From Massilia sp. ZL223 (GTDB lineage Bacteria; Pseudomonadota; Gammaproteobacteria; Burkholderiales; Burkholderiaceae_D): DNA of 64,000 bases. The position numbers and the translations under genes were made by a program. Under the pieces are notes generated by a model. The model was given only the letters and a program-made list of their open reading frames with translations. It had not been told where the DNA came from and searched no databases. This document shows, piece by piece, positions 29,581 to 39,334 of the stretch; the first letter of the stretch is position 1, and every line of letters starts with the position of its first letter. The stretch is from NCBI RefSeq assembly GCF_018119395.1, contig NZ_JAGPWD010000003.1:1-64000 (forward strand), given 5' to 3'.

Positions 29581-30375
29581 ATGAATCTTCAGTTATTGCA
29601 AACACGCTTGGGGTATACGTTTCGGGATGCCGGGCTGCTTCAGCAAGCCCTGACCCACCGTAGCCACAGCAGTTTGCATAACGAGCGCCTGGAATTCCTG
29701 GGCGACTCGATCCTGAACTGCGTCGTGGCCTCGATCCTGTACGAACGCTTCACGAACCTCGACGAAGGCGATTTGTCGCGCCTGCGCGCCAACCTGGTGA
29801 AGCAGCAGTCGCTGTTCGAGATCGCCCAGAAGCTGGAGCTGTCGCAGTTCCTGCGCCTGGGCGAGGGCGAGCTCAAGTCGGGCGGTTTCCGCCGTCCTTC
29901 GATCCTGGCCGACACCCTCGAAGCGCTGCTGGGCGCGATCTTCCTGGACACCGGCTTCGAGGCCGCGCGCGCCGTGATCCGCGCCTTCTACCTGCCCTTG
30001 CTGGACACGGTCGACCCGGCCACCCTGGGCAAGGACGCCAAGACCCTGCTGCAGGAATTCCTGCAGAGCAAGAAGATCTCGCTGCCGACCTATAACGTGG
30101 TGGCCACCCATGGCGCCGCCCACAGCCAGGAATTCGAAGTCGAATGCCTGGTGCCCAAGCTGAACATCCAGGTCTTCGGCCGCGGCGGCAGCCGCCGCGC
30201 CGGCGAGCAGGCCGCGGCCAGGCTCGCCCTCGAAGTCGCGCAGCAGGCCCTGACCAAGCCGGCAGGACGCAAGACCAAACCGCGCGCCGCCCAGCTCAAG
30301 CTGGCGGGCATCGCCACCATCCAGAGCGACGCGCCCGCTGCGCAAGCAGAACAACCAGGAACCACCCCATCATGA
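29581..30375 (+). CDS. rnc: Ribonuclease III
   Basis: A 264-residue double-strand-specific endoribonuclease that processes rRNA and regulatory duplexes. The RNase III signature [13 protein letters not shown] holds catalytic acidic residues, the second set is [13 protein letters not shown], and a dsRNA-binding domain covers about 155-225. Beyond it a Lys/Ala/Pro-rich tail of about 35 residues exceeds the E. coli enzyme (226 residues). The stop overlaps the era start (ATGA). Confidence 0.97.
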   Translation: MNLQLLQTRLGYTFRDAGLLQQALTHRSHSSLHNERLEFLGDSILNCVVASILYERFTNLDEGDLSRLRANLVKQQSLFEIAQKLELSQFLRLGEGELKSGGFRRPSILADTLEALLGAIFLDTGFEAARAVIRAFYLPLLDTVDPATLGKDAKTLLQEFLQSKKISLPTYNVVATHGAAHSQEFEVECLVPKLNIQVFGRGGSRRAGEQAAARLALEVAQQALTKPAGRKTKPRAAQLKLAGIATIQSDAPAAQAEQPGTTPS

Positions 30376-31268
30376 GCAGCACCCAAGAAGCCTTCCGCTG
30401 TGGCTACATCGCCATCGTCGGCCGCCCCAACGTCGGCAAGTCGACCCTGATGAACGTGCTGATCGGCGCCAAGGTGTCGATCACCTCGCGCAAGGCCCAG
30501 ACCACGCGCCACCGCATCACCGGCATCCAGACCCGCGACGACGCCCAGTTCATCTATGTCGACACCCCGGGCTTCCAGACCCGCCACGCCAACGCCCTGA
30601 ACAAGACGCTCAACAAGACCGTCTCGAACACGCTGACCTCGTCGGACGTGATCCTGTTCCTGGTGGAAGCCGGCACCTTCGGCCCGGCCGACGAGCAGGT
30701 GCTGAACCTGCTGCCCAAGAACGTGCCGGTGGTCCTGGTGATCAACAAGGCCGACCGCGTCAAGGACAAGGCGGTGCTGATGCCTTTCGCGCAAAAGATC
30801 GCCGCGCTGCGCGACTTCGCCGCCGTGGTGCCGGTCTCGGCCAAGCTGCGCTTCCAGGTCGACGCCCTGGAAAACGAGATCAAGCGCCACCTGCCGGAAA
30901 ACGAGCCCATCTTCGGGCCGGACGACATCACCGACCGCAGCGAGAAATTCCTGGCCGCCGAGATCGTGCGCGAAAAGGTGTTCCGCCTGCTGGGCGACGA
31001 GCTGCCCTATACCAGCACCGTCGTGATCGAGCAGTTCGAGCAGGAAGGCAATTTGCGCCGCATCTTCGCCGCCATCCTGGTCGAGCGCGATACGCACAAG
31101 TCCATGATCATCGGTAACAAGGGCGCCAGGTTGAAGGAAATCTCGACCCAGTCGCGCCTGGACATGGAAAAGCTGTTCGGCGGCCCCGTGTACCTGGAAA
31201 TCTGGGTCAAGGTCAAATCCGGCTGGGCCGACAACGAAGCGGGCCTGCGCGCCTACGGCTACGAGTAA
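30372..31268 (+). CDS. era: GTPase Era
   Basis: A 298-residue essential GTPase for 30S subunit maturation that binds the 3' end of 16S rRNA. G1 [10 protein letters not shown]3 DTPGF, G4 NKADRV and a KH domain with [14 protein letters not shown] are present. Four-base overlap with rnc makes a coupled pair linking rRNA cleavage and subunit assembly. Confidence 0.98.
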   Translation: MSSTQEAFRCGYIAIVGRPNVGKSTLMNVLIGAKVSITSRKAQTTRHRITGIQTRDDAQFIYVDTPGFQTRHANALNKTLNKTVSNTLTSSDVILFLVEAGTFGPADEQVLNLLPKNVPVVLVINKADRVKDKAVLMPFAQKIAALRDFAAVVPVSAKLRFQVDALENEIKRHLPENEPIFGPDDITDRSEKFLAAEIVREKVFRLLGDELPYTSTVVIEQFEQEGNLRRIFAAILVERDTHKSMIIGNKGARLKEISTQSRLDMEKLFGGPVYLEIWVKVKSGWADNEAGLRAYGYE

Positions 31269-31295
31269 GCGGCGCAGGGGGATCCCCAGGAACGC

Positions 31296-32114
31296 ATGCC
31301 CAGCCACGACGACCTCGACGATGCCCAAGCGCTGATCGCGTCCAGTGCGCCTGCGAGCGCGCCCGCGCCCGAGCGGCGCATCCGTCCGCGCACGACCCAG
31401 CGCGAGGGCAGGGTGGTGGGCCAGCCGGGCTTCGTGCTGCACAGCTACCCCTACAAGGAAACCAGCCTCATCGTCGACATGTTCACGCGCGACCACGGCC
31501 GCGTGGGCCTGGTCGCCAAGGGCGCCAAGCGCCCGCTGTCGAAGCTGCGCGGGGTGCTGCAGACCTTCCAGCCCTTGTCCGTCTCCTTCAGCGGCAAGTC
31601 CGAGCTGCGCACCCTGATCGATGCCGAATGGGTGGGCGGCATGCTGCCCCTGGAAAAGACCGCGCTGCTGTGCGGCTTCTACCTCAACGAATTGCTGGTC
31701 AAGCTGCTGGCCCGCGACGACAAGCATCCGGCCTTGTTCGATCACTACGTCTCGACCCTGAACCAGCTGGCCCACGGCGAACCTGCGCAAATCGTCTTGC
31801 GAAAGTTCGAAAGGGCCTTACTTAAGGAAACGGGCGTCGCCGCCGACCTCGGCCGCTGCACGACGACGCGCGCGCAGGTGGAGCCGGAGGGCAGCTATGT
31901 GGTCGACCCCGAGCGCGGCCCGCGCCAGGCGGTCGTCAGCGACGTTTGGCCCGTGGTCAGCGGCAAGTGTTTGATCGACATGGAGCGCGACGACTACGCC
32001 GATCCGGCCACCCTGGCGCAGAGCAAGCAGCTGATGCGCTTCCTGCTGGCGCACCACCTGGGCGGCCAGCCGCTCAACACGCGCCAGATTTTGATCGATT
32101 TAATGCAGTTATAA
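31296..32114 (+). CDS. recO: DNA repair protein RecO
   Basis: A 272-residue RecFOR-pathway protein that loads RecA on SSB-coated DNA. From about residue 45 the OB-fold begins ([35 protein letters not shown]), followed by the helical domain. The first 40 residues are an Ala/Pro/Arg-rich extension without family match; a start further inside cannot be excluded, but the first clear OB-fold residues have no nearby ATG. Part of the rnc-era-recO-pdxJ-acpS operon. Confidence 0.93.
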   Translation: MPSHDDLDDAQALIASSAPASAPAPERRIRPRTTQREGRVVGQPGFVLHSYPYKETSLIVDMFTRDHGRVGLVAKGAKRPLSKLRGVLQTFQPLSVSFSGKSELRTLIDAEWVGGMLPLEKTALLCGFYLNELLVKLLARDDKHPALFDHYVSTLNQLAHGEPAQIVLRKFERALLKETGVAADLGRCTTTRAQVEPEGSYVVDPERGPRQAVVSDVWPVVSGKCLIDMERDDYADPATLAQSKQLMRFLLAHHLGGQPLNTRQILIDLMQL

Positions 32115-32128
32115 CCACGAATAAGACC

Positions 32129-32911
32129 ATGAGCTTCCTGCAACCTGCCGGCCCGGTGATCGACCTGGGCGTGAACATCGACCACATCGCCACCGTGCGC
32201 AATGCCCGCGGCACCGTGTATCCGGACCCGATCCGCGCGGCGCTGCTGGCCGAGCAGGCGGGCGCCGACCTGATCACCCTGCACCTGCGCGAGGACCGCC
32301 GCCACATCAAGGATGCCGACGTGCTGGCGCTGCGCCCGCAGCTGGCCACCCGCATGAACCTGGAAGCGGCGGTGACGCGCGAGATGATCGACTTCGCCTG
32401 CCGGGTGAAGCCCCAGGACGTGTGCCTTGTGCCCGAGCGCCGCGAAGAGGTGACCACCGAGGGCGGCCTGGACGTGGTGCGCCACTACAAGGAAGTCGAG
32501 GCCGCCGTGCAGCAGCTCAAGCAGGAAGGCATCCGCGTGTCGCTGTTCATCGATGCGGACGAACAGCAGATCGAAGCCTCGCGCGCCGTCGGCGCCACCG
32601 TGATCGAGCTGCACACCGGCGCCTACGCGGAAGCGGAAGGCGAGGAAGCGCTGCGCGAGCTGGAGCGCATCAAAGCCGGCGTGCATGCCGGCGTGACGCG
32701 CGGCCTGCGCGTGAACGCGGGCCACGGGCTGCATTACACCAATGTGCAGCCGGTGGCCGCGATCCGCGACATCCACGAGCTGAACATCGGCCATGCGATC
32801 GTCGCCCATGCGCTGTTCGCGGGCTGGGAAAACGCGGTGCGCGAGATGAAGGCGATCATGGTCGCGGCGCGCCTGGGCGTATCGTATGCGAACGGAAAAG
32901 TCGGGGGCTGA
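32129..32911 (+). CDS. pdxJ: Pyridoxine 5'-phosphate synthase (PdxJ)
   Basis: A 260-residue TIM-barrel enzyme making pyridoxine 5'-phosphate from 1-deoxyxylulose phosphate and 3-amino-2-oxopropyl phosphate. [49 protein letters not shown] and [10 protein letters not shown] are all family motifs. Start ATG at 32129, 14 bases after recO. Confidence 0.97.
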   Translation: MSFLQPAGPVIDLGVNIDHIATVRNARGTVYPDPIRAALLAEQAGADLITLHLREDRRHIKDADVLALRPQLATRMNLEAAVTREMIDFACRVKPQDVCLVPERREEVTTEGGLDVVRHYKEVEAAVQQLKQEGIRVSLFIDADEQQIEASRAVGATVIELHTGAYAEAEGEEALRELERIKAGVHAGVTRGLRVNAGHGLHYTNVQPVAAIRDIHELNIGHAIVAHALFAGWENAVREMKAIMVAARLGVSYANGKVGG

Positions 32912-32912
32912 C

Positions 32913-33323
32913 GTGATCTACGGCATCGGCACCGACATCGTCCAGATCTCGCGTGTCGAGGCCGCCCTCGCACGCAGCGGCCCGCGCTTCGCCGAGAAGA
33001 TCCTCGGCCCGCAGGAGCTGGAAAAATACCACGCGCGCAGCGCCAAGAACGCCGTGCGCGGCCTGCGCTTCCTGGCGACCCGCTTTTCGGCCAAGGAAGC
33101 GTTCTCGAAAGCCATCGGCCTGGGCATGCGCATGCCCATGACCTGGCGGTCGATGCAGATGCTGAATGCCCCGAGCGGCAAGCCCGTCATCGTCTGCAGC
33201 GGCGATCTCGAACAATTCATGCGCGCCAACCGGCTCAGCGCCCAGGTGTCGATCAGCGACGAAGCCGACTATGGTGTCGCCTTCGTGATCGTGACCCAGG
33301 ACCTCAGCCAGTCCACCCTATAG
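32913..33323 (+). CDS. acpS: Holo-ACP synthase (AcpS)
   Basis: A 136-residue enzyme attaching 4'-phosphopantetheine to Ser37 of [17 protein letters not shown] binds metal, and [13 protein letters not shown] is the second conserved motif. The GTG at 32913 with a strong G-rich ribosome site is chosen; an in-frame ATG at 32886 would overlap pdxJ by 26 bases and add nine unconserved residues. pdxJ-acpS linkage is conserved in many proteobacteria. Confidence 0.94.
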   Translation: MIYGIGTDIVQISRVEAALARSGPRFAEKILGPQELEKYHARSAKNAVRGLRFLATRFSAKEAFSKAIGLGMRMPMTWRSMQMLNAPSGKPVIVCSGDLEQFMRANRLSAQVSISDEADYGVAFVIVTQDLSQSTL

Positions 33324-33333
33324 CGATTCGCCA

Positions 33334-35427
33334 GTGACCAAGGAAGTACAACCCCCAGCGCAGCCGGACCTGCCGGCGCCCACCAGCGAAGTGGCGGAGG
33401 CGCCCGCGAGCTATGCGGCGTCGGCAGGCGCCGCGATGCCGGCCGCGCCTTCGAAGCCTGCACGCACCCGCAAACCGAAGGCCGCGGCGCCCCAACCCCC
33501 TGAACTGCGCGTGCGTCCGGACGCCTGGCAGGCCAGGAAGGAAGAGATGGCGGCGACCCTGAGCAAGGACGCCGAGGGAGGCGTGCAGCCCAGCGCCTCG
33601 GCGCGCGACCAGGTGCTGGCGACGGTGGCCAAGCTGCCCGACCTGCCGGGCGTCTACCGCTACCTCGACGCCAACGGCGGGGTGCTGTACGTCGGCAAGG
33701 CGCGCAACCTCAAGAAGCGCGTGTCGAGCTACTTCCAGAAGACCTTGTCGAGCCCGCGCATCGCGATGATGGTGTCGCAGATCGCGAACCTGGAAACCAC
33801 GGTGACCAGCAGCGAGGCCGAGGCCCTGATCCTGGAAAACAACCTGATCAAGTCGCTCAAGCCCCGCTACAACATCCTGTTCCGCGACGACAAGTCCTAC
33901 CCCTACATCAAGATCTCCAGCGGCGAAGCGCCCCGCATGTCCTACTACCGCGGCTCGCTGGACAAGAAGAACCAGTACTTCGGGCCTTTCCCGAGCGGCT
34001 GGGCGGCCAAGGAATCGATGCAGCTGCTGCAGAAGGTCTTCATGCTGCGCACCTGCGAGGACAGCGTCTACAGCAACCGCACGCGTCCCTGCCTGCTGCA
34101 CCAGATCGGCCGCTGCAGCGCGCCCTGCGTGAACCTGATCGCGCCGGAGGACTACAAGCGCGACGTCGACAACGCCGCGCGCTTCCTGCGCGGACGCCAG
34201 ACCGAGGTGCTGGACGACCTGCAGGCCAAGATGCAGGGCTATGCCATGGAGCTCAAGTTCGAGCGGGCGGCCTCGGTGCGCAACCAGATCCAGGCGCTGT
34301 CGAAAGTGCTGCACGCGCAGAGCATGGAGACCACCGGCGACGCCGATGTCGACGTGATCGCCGTGGTGGTGCAGGGCGGGCGCGCCTGCGTCAACCTGGC
34401 CATGGTGCGCGGCGGCCGCCACCTGGGCGACCGCGCCTACTTCCCGACCCACGTGGGCGAATCGCTGGGAGAATGTCCGATCGAGGTCGAGGTGCTGTGC
34501 GCCTTCCTGGCCCAGCACTACAGCGGCCAGTTCATTCCGGGCACGCTGATCCTGAACATCGAGTTCGACCAGCCGGAGCTGATCATGGCGCTCGCCGAGC
34601 AGTGCGGACACCGCATCAACCTGGTGTTCCAGCCGCAGGGGCAGCGCCGTCAGTGGCTGGAGATGGCCTGCAAGGGCGCCGAGATCGCGCTGGCGCGCCT
34701 GCTGTCCGAGCAGGGATCGCAGCAGGCGCGCACCCAGGCGCTGGCCGATGTGCTGGAGCTGGACAACGATGATCTCGAGTCCCTGCGCATCGAGTGCTTC
34801 GACATCAGCCACACGGCGGGCGAGGCGACCCAGGCCTCGTGCGTGGTGTTCCACCATCACCAGATGCAGAACGGCGAGTACCGGCGCTTCAACATCAACG
34901 GCATCACGCCGGGCGACGACTACGCGGCGATGCGCCAGGTGCTGACCCGCCGCTACGAGCGGGTGGCGAACGGCGAGGGCGTCGTGCCGGACATCGTGCT
35001 GGTGGACGGCGGCAAGGGCCAGGTCGAGATGGCGCGCCAGGTGTTCGAGGAACTGGGGCTGGATATCTCGCTGATCGTGGGCGTGGCGAAAGGGGAGGGG
35101 CGCCGGGTGGGCCTGGAGACCCTGATCTTCGCCGACGGCCGCGCGCCCAAGGAGCTGGGCAAGGAGTCGGCGGCCCTGATGCTGGTGGCGATGATCCGCG
35201 ACGAGGCGCACCGCTTCGCGATCACCGGCATGCGCGCCAAGCGCGCCAAGGCCCGCCAGGCCTCGCGCCTGGAGGAGATCGAGGGCATCGGCGCCAAGCG
35301 CCGCCAGAAGCTGCTGGCGCGCTTCGGCGGGCTGCGCGGGGTGATCGACGCCAGCGTGGAGGACTTGATGACCGTGGAGGGCATCTCGAGCACGCTGGCG
35401 GAGGAGATTTATCGGCAGCTGCACTAA
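33334..35427 (+). CDS. uvrC: Excinuclease ABC subunit C (UvrC) with N-terminal extension
   Basis: A nucleotide-excision-repair nuclease making both incisions around UvrB-bound damage. The GIY-YIG domain begins near residue 95 ([26 protein letters not shown]), followed by the UVR motif, the RNase H-like C-terminal nuclease ([17 protein letters not shown]) and tandem HhH motifs ([13 protein letters not shown]). The frame is open to a GTG at 33334, giving 697 residues; UvrC is usually near 610. The extra 80-90 residues are Ala/Pro/Lys-rich and of low complexity, so the true start might be internal (for example the ATG at 33547). Confidence 0.94.
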   Translation: MTKEVQPPAQPDLPAPTSEVAEAPASYAASAGAAMPAAPSKPARTRKPKAAAPQPPELRVRPDAWQARKEEMAATLSKDAEGGVQPSASARDQVLATVAKLPDLPGVYRYLDANGGVLYVGKARNLKKRVSSYFQKTLSSPRIAMMVSQIANLETTVTSSEAEALILENNLIKSLKPRYNILFRDDKSYPYIKISSGEAPRMSYYRGSLDKKNQYFGPFPSGWAAKESMQLLQKVFMLRTCEDSVYSNRTRPCLLHQIGRCSAPCVNLIAPEDYKRDVDNAARFLRGRQTEVLDDLQAKMQGYAMELKFERAASVRNQIQALSKVLHAQSMETTGDADVDVIAVVVQGGRACVNLAMVRGGRHLGDRAYFPTHVGESLGECPIEVEVLCAFLAQHYSGQFIPGTLILNIEFDQPELIMALAEQCGHRINLVFQPQGQRRQWLEMACKGAEIALARLLSEQGSQQARTQALADVLELDNDDLESLRIECFDISHTAGEATQASCVVFHHHQMQNGEYRRFNINGITPGDDYAAMRQVLTRRYERVANGEGVVPDIVLVDGGKGQVEMARQVFEELGLDISLIVGVAKGEGRRVGLETLIFADGRAPKELGKESAALMLVAMIRDEAHRFAITGMRAKRAKARQASRLEEIEGIGAKRRQKLLARFGGLRGVIDASVEDLMTVEGISSTLAEEIYRQLH

Positions 35428-35430
35428 CGG

Positions 35431-35457
35431 AACCGGGGCGATGCCCCGGTTTTGTTT
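35431..35457 (+). terminator. Rho-independent terminator after uvrC
   Basis: AACCGGGGC (35431-35439), loop GAT, GCCCCGGTT (35443-35451), then TTGTTTTT. It ends the transcript four bases after the uvrC stop. Confidence 0.9.
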
Positions 35458-35481
35458 TTAGAGGTGTGCTTCGAACTTGGG

Positions 35482-35616
35482 CGGAACAATGCCAGTGGCA
35501 TTGTTCCGGCCTTCGCCGGAACGACGTACTAAAGCAGCGGGCCGCAATAGCGACTTCGACACGCGCCTTTAAAACCGTCATCCCGGGACTCGGCGTCCCC
35601 CTTGGCCGGGATCCAA
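35482..35616. repeat. REP-like palindromes between uvrC and pgsA
   Basis: The 310-base gap holds three palindromes. CGGAACAATGCCA/TGGCATTGTTCCG spans 35482-35508. It runs into GTTCCGGCCTTCGCCGGAAC followed by GACG, the same unit as at 14258-14336. A third, CGTCATCCCGG...CCGGGATCC, lies at about 35576-35613. I see no gene in the gap; the rest presumably holds the pgsA promoter. Confidence 0.7.
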
Positions 35617-35737
35617 GTTTGCCCGCACACCCAAAGCTCATACACTCGCTCCATACAGATGAGCTACCTGTTCCAATCCCCAATACCCATGTAGACTAGC
35701 GGCGCAAGCACTTTTCGCGGAATTTAGCCGTTACCTT

Positions 35738-36319
35738 ATGCCTTTCAACATCCCGATTCTCCTGACCTGGTTACGCGTAGCGCTCATTCCCCTGGTTGTC
35801 GGTGTCTACTACCTGCCCACCCATTGGCTGCCGCTGGCCGACCGCAACCTGGCCGCGACCCTCGTCTTCATCGTCGCCGCCGTCACCGACTGGTTCGACG
35901 GCTACCTGGCGCGCCGCTGGAACCAGGTCTCCGCCTTCGGCGCCTTCCTCGACCCCGTGGCCGACAAGCTGATGGTGGCCGGCGCCCTGCTGGTGCTGGT
36001 CCAGCTGGACCGTGTCAACGCCATCATCGCCTTCATCATCATCGGCCGCGAGATCACCATCTCGGCCCTGCGCGAATGGATGGCCGAGATCGGCGCCAGG
36101 AAATCAGTAGCGGTCAGCTCGCTCGGCAAGATCAAGACCGCCGCCCAGATGACCGCCATCCCCATGCTGCTGTTCCACGACCGCCTGCTGGGCGTGCTCG
36201 ACACCCACTACTGGGGCGAGTACCTGCTGTGGATCGCGGGCGTGCTGACAGTGTGGTCGATGCTGTACTACCTGCGCCGCGCCTGGCCCCTCATCAAGGA
36301 AAAAGCGGGGACGATGTAA
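35738..36319 (+). CDS. pgsA: Phosphatidylglycerophosphate synthase (PgsA)
   Basis: A 193-residue inner-membrane enzyme converting CDP-diacylglycerol and glycerol 3-phosphate to phosphatidylglycerophosphate. The CDP-alcohol phosphotransferase motif is complete in [12 protein letters not shown]...[10 protein letters not shown] (two metal-binding aspartate pairs). Four to six hydrophobic helices are visible. It is followed by the tRNA operon; the uvrC-pgsA-tRNA-Gly order is conserved in related bacteria. Confidence 0.97.
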   Translation: MPFNIPILLTWLRVALIPLVVGVYYLPTHWLPLADRNLAATLVFIVAAVTDWFDGYLARRWNQVSAFGAFLDPVADKLMVAGALLVLVQLDRVNAIIAFIIIGREITISALREWMAEIGARKSVAVSSLGKIKTAAQMTAIPMLLFHDRLLGVLDTHYWGEYLLWIAGVLTVWSMLYYLRRAWPLIKEKAGTM

Positions 36320-36336
36320 TTTGTTCTGTGGCATCC

Positions 36337-36364
36337 TTGACGTACAGAATAGAATCTCTATAAT
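36337..36364 (+). promoter_or_regulatory. Sigma-70 promoter of the tRNA-Gly/Cys operon
   Basis: TTGACG (36337-36342), 16-base spacer, perfect TATAAT (36359-36364), then a GC-rich discriminator GCCTGCC typical of stringently controlled stable-RNA promoters. The first tRNA begins 41 bases after the -10. Confidence 0.85.
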
Positions 36365-36404
36365 GCCTGCCTGTTGCGACGACATCGCAGCAGAGTAAGA
36401 CGAA

Positions 36405-36480
36405 GCGGGAGTAGCTCAGTTGGTAGAGCGCAACCTTGCCAAGGTTGAGGTCGAGAGTTCGAGACTCTTCTCCCGCTCCA
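36405..36480 (+). tRNA. tRNA-Gly(GCC), copy 1
   Basis: A 76-base cloverleaf with acceptor GCGGGAG/CTCCCGC, anticodon stem CAACC/GGTTG around loop TTGCCAA (anticodon GCC), T-loop TTCGAGA and encoded CCA. It is identical to the next three copies. Confidence 0.97.
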
Positions 36481-36545
36481 AGATTGCAGAAATGGCAGCA
36501 GTCTTGGAAAAACGTCAAAGTTCTGCGATAATCGATGTCTTGTAC

Positions 36546-36621
36546 GCGGGAGTAGCTCAGTTGGTAGAGCGCAACCTTGCCAAGGTTGAGGTCGAGAGTT
36601 CGAGACTCTTCTCCCGCTCCA
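36546..36621 (+). tRNA. tRNA-Gly(GCC), copy 2
   Basis: Identical to copy 1 over all 76 bases including CCA; preceded by a 65-base spacer with no other feature. Confidence 0.97.
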
Positions 36622-36657
36622 GTTAAAGCTGGCGCGGCAAATATGTAAGACTCCAAT

Positions 36658-36733
36658 GCGGGAGTAGCTCAGTTGGTAGAGCGCAACCTTGCCAAGGTTG
36701 AGGTCGAGAGTTCGAGACTCTTCTCCCGCTCCA
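36658..36733 (+). tRNA. tRNA-Gly(GCC), copy 3
   Basis: Identical to copy 1; 36-base spacer before it. Confidence 0.97.
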
Positions 36734-36765
36734 AAGGTTTTACGAAAAACACGTTGTACTCCTAA

Positions 36766-36841
36766 GCGGGAGTAGCTCAGTTGGTAGAGCGCAACCTTGC
36801 CAAGGTTGAGGTCGAGAGTTCGAGACTCTTCTCCCGCTCCA
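36766..36841 (+). tRNA. tRNA-Gly(GCC), copy 4
   Basis: Identical to copy 1; 32-base spacer before it. Spacers differ in sequence, so the array is not simply a perfect tandem duplication. Confidence 0.97.
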
Positions 36842-36918
36842 GAATTCCGAGAAGACTTTCCCTTCTCCTGTTGATGCGGCACATAACCCGCCGGCTCAGC
36901 AGATCTACACTATCTTCT

Positions 36919-36992
36919 GGCGAGGTAGCAAAGCGGTTATGCAGCGGCCTGCAAAGCCGTCTAGACGGGTTCGACTCCCGTCCTCGCCTCCA
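36919..36992 (+). tRNA. tRNA-Cys(GCA); integration target of two downstream insertions
   Basis: A 74-base tRNA with acceptor GGCGAGG/CCTCGCC, anticodon loop CTGCAAA (GCA) and encoded CCA. Its last 45 bases (36948-36992), from the end of the 5' anticodon stem to CCA, recur exactly at 42947-42991 and 48300-48344, without the 5' half. That is the pattern left by elements integrating at a tRNA anticodon loop or 3' end and restoring the gene. Confidence 0.97.
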
Positions 36993-37035
36993 GAATATCG
37001 CACACCTAGGAATAGGTGCTGATCTAGATCAGATG

Positions 37036-37065
37036 AATGGCCTCCAAAATGGAGGCCATTTTTTT
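37036..37065 (+). terminator. Terminator of the tRNA operon (after intact tRNA-Cys)
   Basis: AATGGCCTCC, loop AAAAT, GGAGGCCATT, then a T tract (37036-37065). Since each insertion at tRNA-Cys replaces what follows the gene, this terminator may have been brought by the most recent insertion. Confidence 0.85.
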
Positions 37066-37251
37066 GTCCGCAGATGTTTCGCACATATACGCTCGCGATG
37101 TGAGCAGCGGCGCACACTGCGTTGGGAAGCCGCGTGGCCGCCTACCGGGCCCGACGCGGGCAGAATGGCCTGTGCACGACCATGCGCATCCAGGTGTCGC
37201 GGCGCTAATCGGCAATCCATGGCCAGTCGGTAATTGCAGCAGGCCCGCGCG

Positions 37252-37440
37252 CTAGTCACCGCGCTGGCTGCCCGAGCCGTATGGATGTGTGATTACAGGG
37301 CGCGCATCGGGAAACAGGTTTCGGAATTGCGCGATGTCGCTGCCGCCCGCATCGATCCACGCACGCGCTTCTGCGACCCGTCCGAGCTCCTCAAAGCAGT
37401 ACACGCCACCGTTGAGCGTGACTTCATTTGTCAGTTCCAT
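37252..37440 (-). CDS. Small protein of unknown function (62 residues)
   Basis: MELTNEVTLNGGVYCFEELG begins at the ATG at 37440, preceded on this strand by a purine-rich GAGAGAAG site. The product is mildly acidic with one cysteine (VYCFEEL) and no membrane segment; the ending HPYGSGSQRGD is low complexity. No family recognised. Codon positions look like real coding sequence, but the small size keeps confidence moderate. It lies next to, and in the same orientation as, the stress-type protein gene at 37600-38622. Confidence 0.5.
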   Translation of the reverse strand: MELTNEVTLNGGVYCFEELGRVAEARAWIDAGGSDIAQFRNLFPDARPVITHPYGSGSQRGD

Positions 37441-37599
37441 TCTTCTCTCTTCCGTGCCGACCGGCACTGCTATGGAACGCGATAGGCCATGCAAGGCTGT
37501 CCAGGCAGGACGAGGCGCGTTTTCGCCTCTAGTGCATCCTTTCCCTCGCCGGAGGTCGGATTCAGCTTGGGAAAGGGATACCCGGCCTGTCCAGCCCGG

Positions 37600-38622
37600 T
37601 CAGTCCTTCATGCTGTCCCAGCCGTGGTGCAAGGCCGCCCTGATCTCTTCCCAGGTCGCTGGCTTGCGCTGTTGATGACCACGCTCCCATTCGTCCCGCA
37701 ATTCGCCTTCCACATCGTTCCAGCCGCGGCCCAGGAAGGCGACTCGGCGGCGCACGTTGTGGCCGTAGCGGTAAACCGGGGCCAGATCGTTGTAATCCGT
37801 GCCGGGATAGTTATGGGCATGATGAAAACGGTAGTCGGCCTCGTGCAGAGCGTGGCCAGTGCCGAATCGGTTCCAGCCATGCTTGATGGCATCCATAAAG
37901 TCGGCCCAAGCAGAGAATTTTCCCGGATGCCCAGGAGCGAATGCGCTCCTCCGGAGGGAGGGTGCGTGGGCGAACCCAGCATCATCGGCGCTGGTCGAGG
38001 CACTGGTCCTCCGGTGCCCCGGATCCTGGCTATCGTCGTCGGCATGCCCTTCCCGCATTACCCCATCGTTGAGTGTCAAGGCTGGATAATGTGCTGGCGA
38101 CAGCGTCGGTTCCCGGTAGGTAGTGCCGATCATGAACGTGTCACCGGCATCGTGGGTGCCGAAATAGTGGTCGACGTCGCGTGCGTAGAACTGCAGCGCT
38201 CCCGGTGCGACGGTGCGGCGCTGGGCGACGTTCGCGAGGTCCGCCGGCCTGGCGGGTACGCTCGTCCAGGCATCCTCGCCGCTGAGATGCACGAAGCCGG
38301 AAACCAGCGAGCTGGCGCGTTCCGCGTCCTGGGCGTTGTCGGTCGACAGGGTAAGGACATGGCTGTCCGCCGCATCCGACTGCGGATCGGCCGTCACCGG
38401 ACGGTTCTTCATCCGGGCGAGAGAGCGGTAGAGCCAGCGGGCGGTCGATGTCCCGGGGCGCTCCGGCCATTCGAGTGCCGGGGCGTCGTGGGATCCGGAC
38501 CGCACGCCAGGCATGGTCACCAGGTCCGCGTCGGCGCGCGCGTATCCGGAGGCCAGCAATTCGTCCAGCGCCTGCTGGGCTTTGTCGCGGTCGTCGAAGA
38601 CCGCCTTCAGCTTGTGTCGCAT
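37600..38622 (-). CDS. Stress-type protein with YflT-like N-terminal domain and repeated Trp/His motif
   Basis: A 340-residue protein starting at the ATG at 38622 (AGGAG seven bases upstream); longer upstream openings have no ribosome site. Residues 1-35 (LKAVFDDRDKAQQALDELLASGY) recall the N-terminus of YflT/general stress protein 17M domains. Two similar segments near the C-terminus, WADFMDAIKHGWNR and WEEIRAALHHGWDSM, look like a duplicated motif, and between them is a His/Tyr-rich stretch (HALHEADYRFHHAHNYPG). No signal peptide; probably cytoplasmic. Function unknown; association with stress or envelope maintenance is a guess. Confidence 0.65.
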   Translation of the reverse strand: MRHKLKAVFDDRDKAQQALDELLASGYARADADLVTMPGVRSGSHDAPALEWPERPGTSTARWLYRSLARMKNRPVTADPQSDAADSHVLTLSTDNAQDAERASSLVSGFVHLSGEDAWTSVPARPADLANVAQRRTVAPGALQFYARDVDHYFGTHDAGDTFMIGTTYREPTLSPAHYPALTLNDGVMREGHADDDSQDPGHRRTSASTSADDAGFAHAPSLRRSAFAPGHPGKFSAWADFMDAIKHGWNRFGTGHALHEADYRFHHAHNYPGTDYNDLAPVYRYGHNVRRRVAFLGRGWNDVEGELRDEWERGHQQRKPATWEEIRAALHHGWDSMKD

Positions 38623-39334
38623 GATGTTCTCCTGCTGCCATTGATGAAAGCATGCTTGCCGGCGCTTCGGAAATGCCCGATGTGATCGCAAGGACGATGC
38701 CGGGGGAATCGCGGTGCGTCGTACGGCCCGCAGCGTGCGGGCTGGTGCTGGTCGCCAGGAGAAGCATTCGCGATATGACGCGAGGCGTCAGCGACCGGAG
38801 GGGAGGGCGGCGCGCATTTGCGGAGCCGGAGTATCAGTGTACGCCGATGGTGACGCAGGTGTGGACAATGCGCGGGATTCTTTACACGCCGGTAGGGCGT
38901 CCATGCGATCCACAGTCCGCCCTCCGGCGCCGCACACGCCGCGACCAGGGCGCGCAAGAACCTGGCCTCGAACAATTCGTGCGACGACGCTTGTGCGCCG
39001 TGCTAGCATGCCCTGTAAGCTTTCTGGCAACGCGTGAGGAACCATCCATGGAACCGGTCGAGCCAGCCGAGGTGAGGCGGTGCGCGGAAACCCCGAACCA
39101 ACGGTCATGGAATCCTGCAGATGTTGAACTGCAGGGAGTGATCGGTACCGATGCTGGTAGCGACCAGTCATTTCCACTGAGGGGGCATGCAGGAGCCCGT
39201 CGCCGGTCGACTGTCTGCCAGGCGGTATCGCGCCGACGACAGGAGCGTCCCACCTGGTGCGGTGCGCTTTGGTTGATCGGCTGCGGCGGGGCGGCCTGGG
39301 GCCGCAAGTGTTGGGCCGTACTCAAGGAGGCAAC
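38623..39334. other. Intergenic region between divergent genes, no convincing gene
   Basis: About 710 bases between the stress-type gene and the GGDEF-EAL gene. Long frames exist on both strands (for example 38652-39506 plus), but their translations are Arg/Cys-rich and unlike any protein. A possible small ORF begins ATG at 39048 behind TGAGGAA, without recognisable product. The region should hold two divergent promoters; none is obvious. Confidence 0.4.

Noticed and set aside
33304..35424. 706-residue minus-strand ORF opposite uvrC
   Set aside because: Antisense shadow of uvrC.
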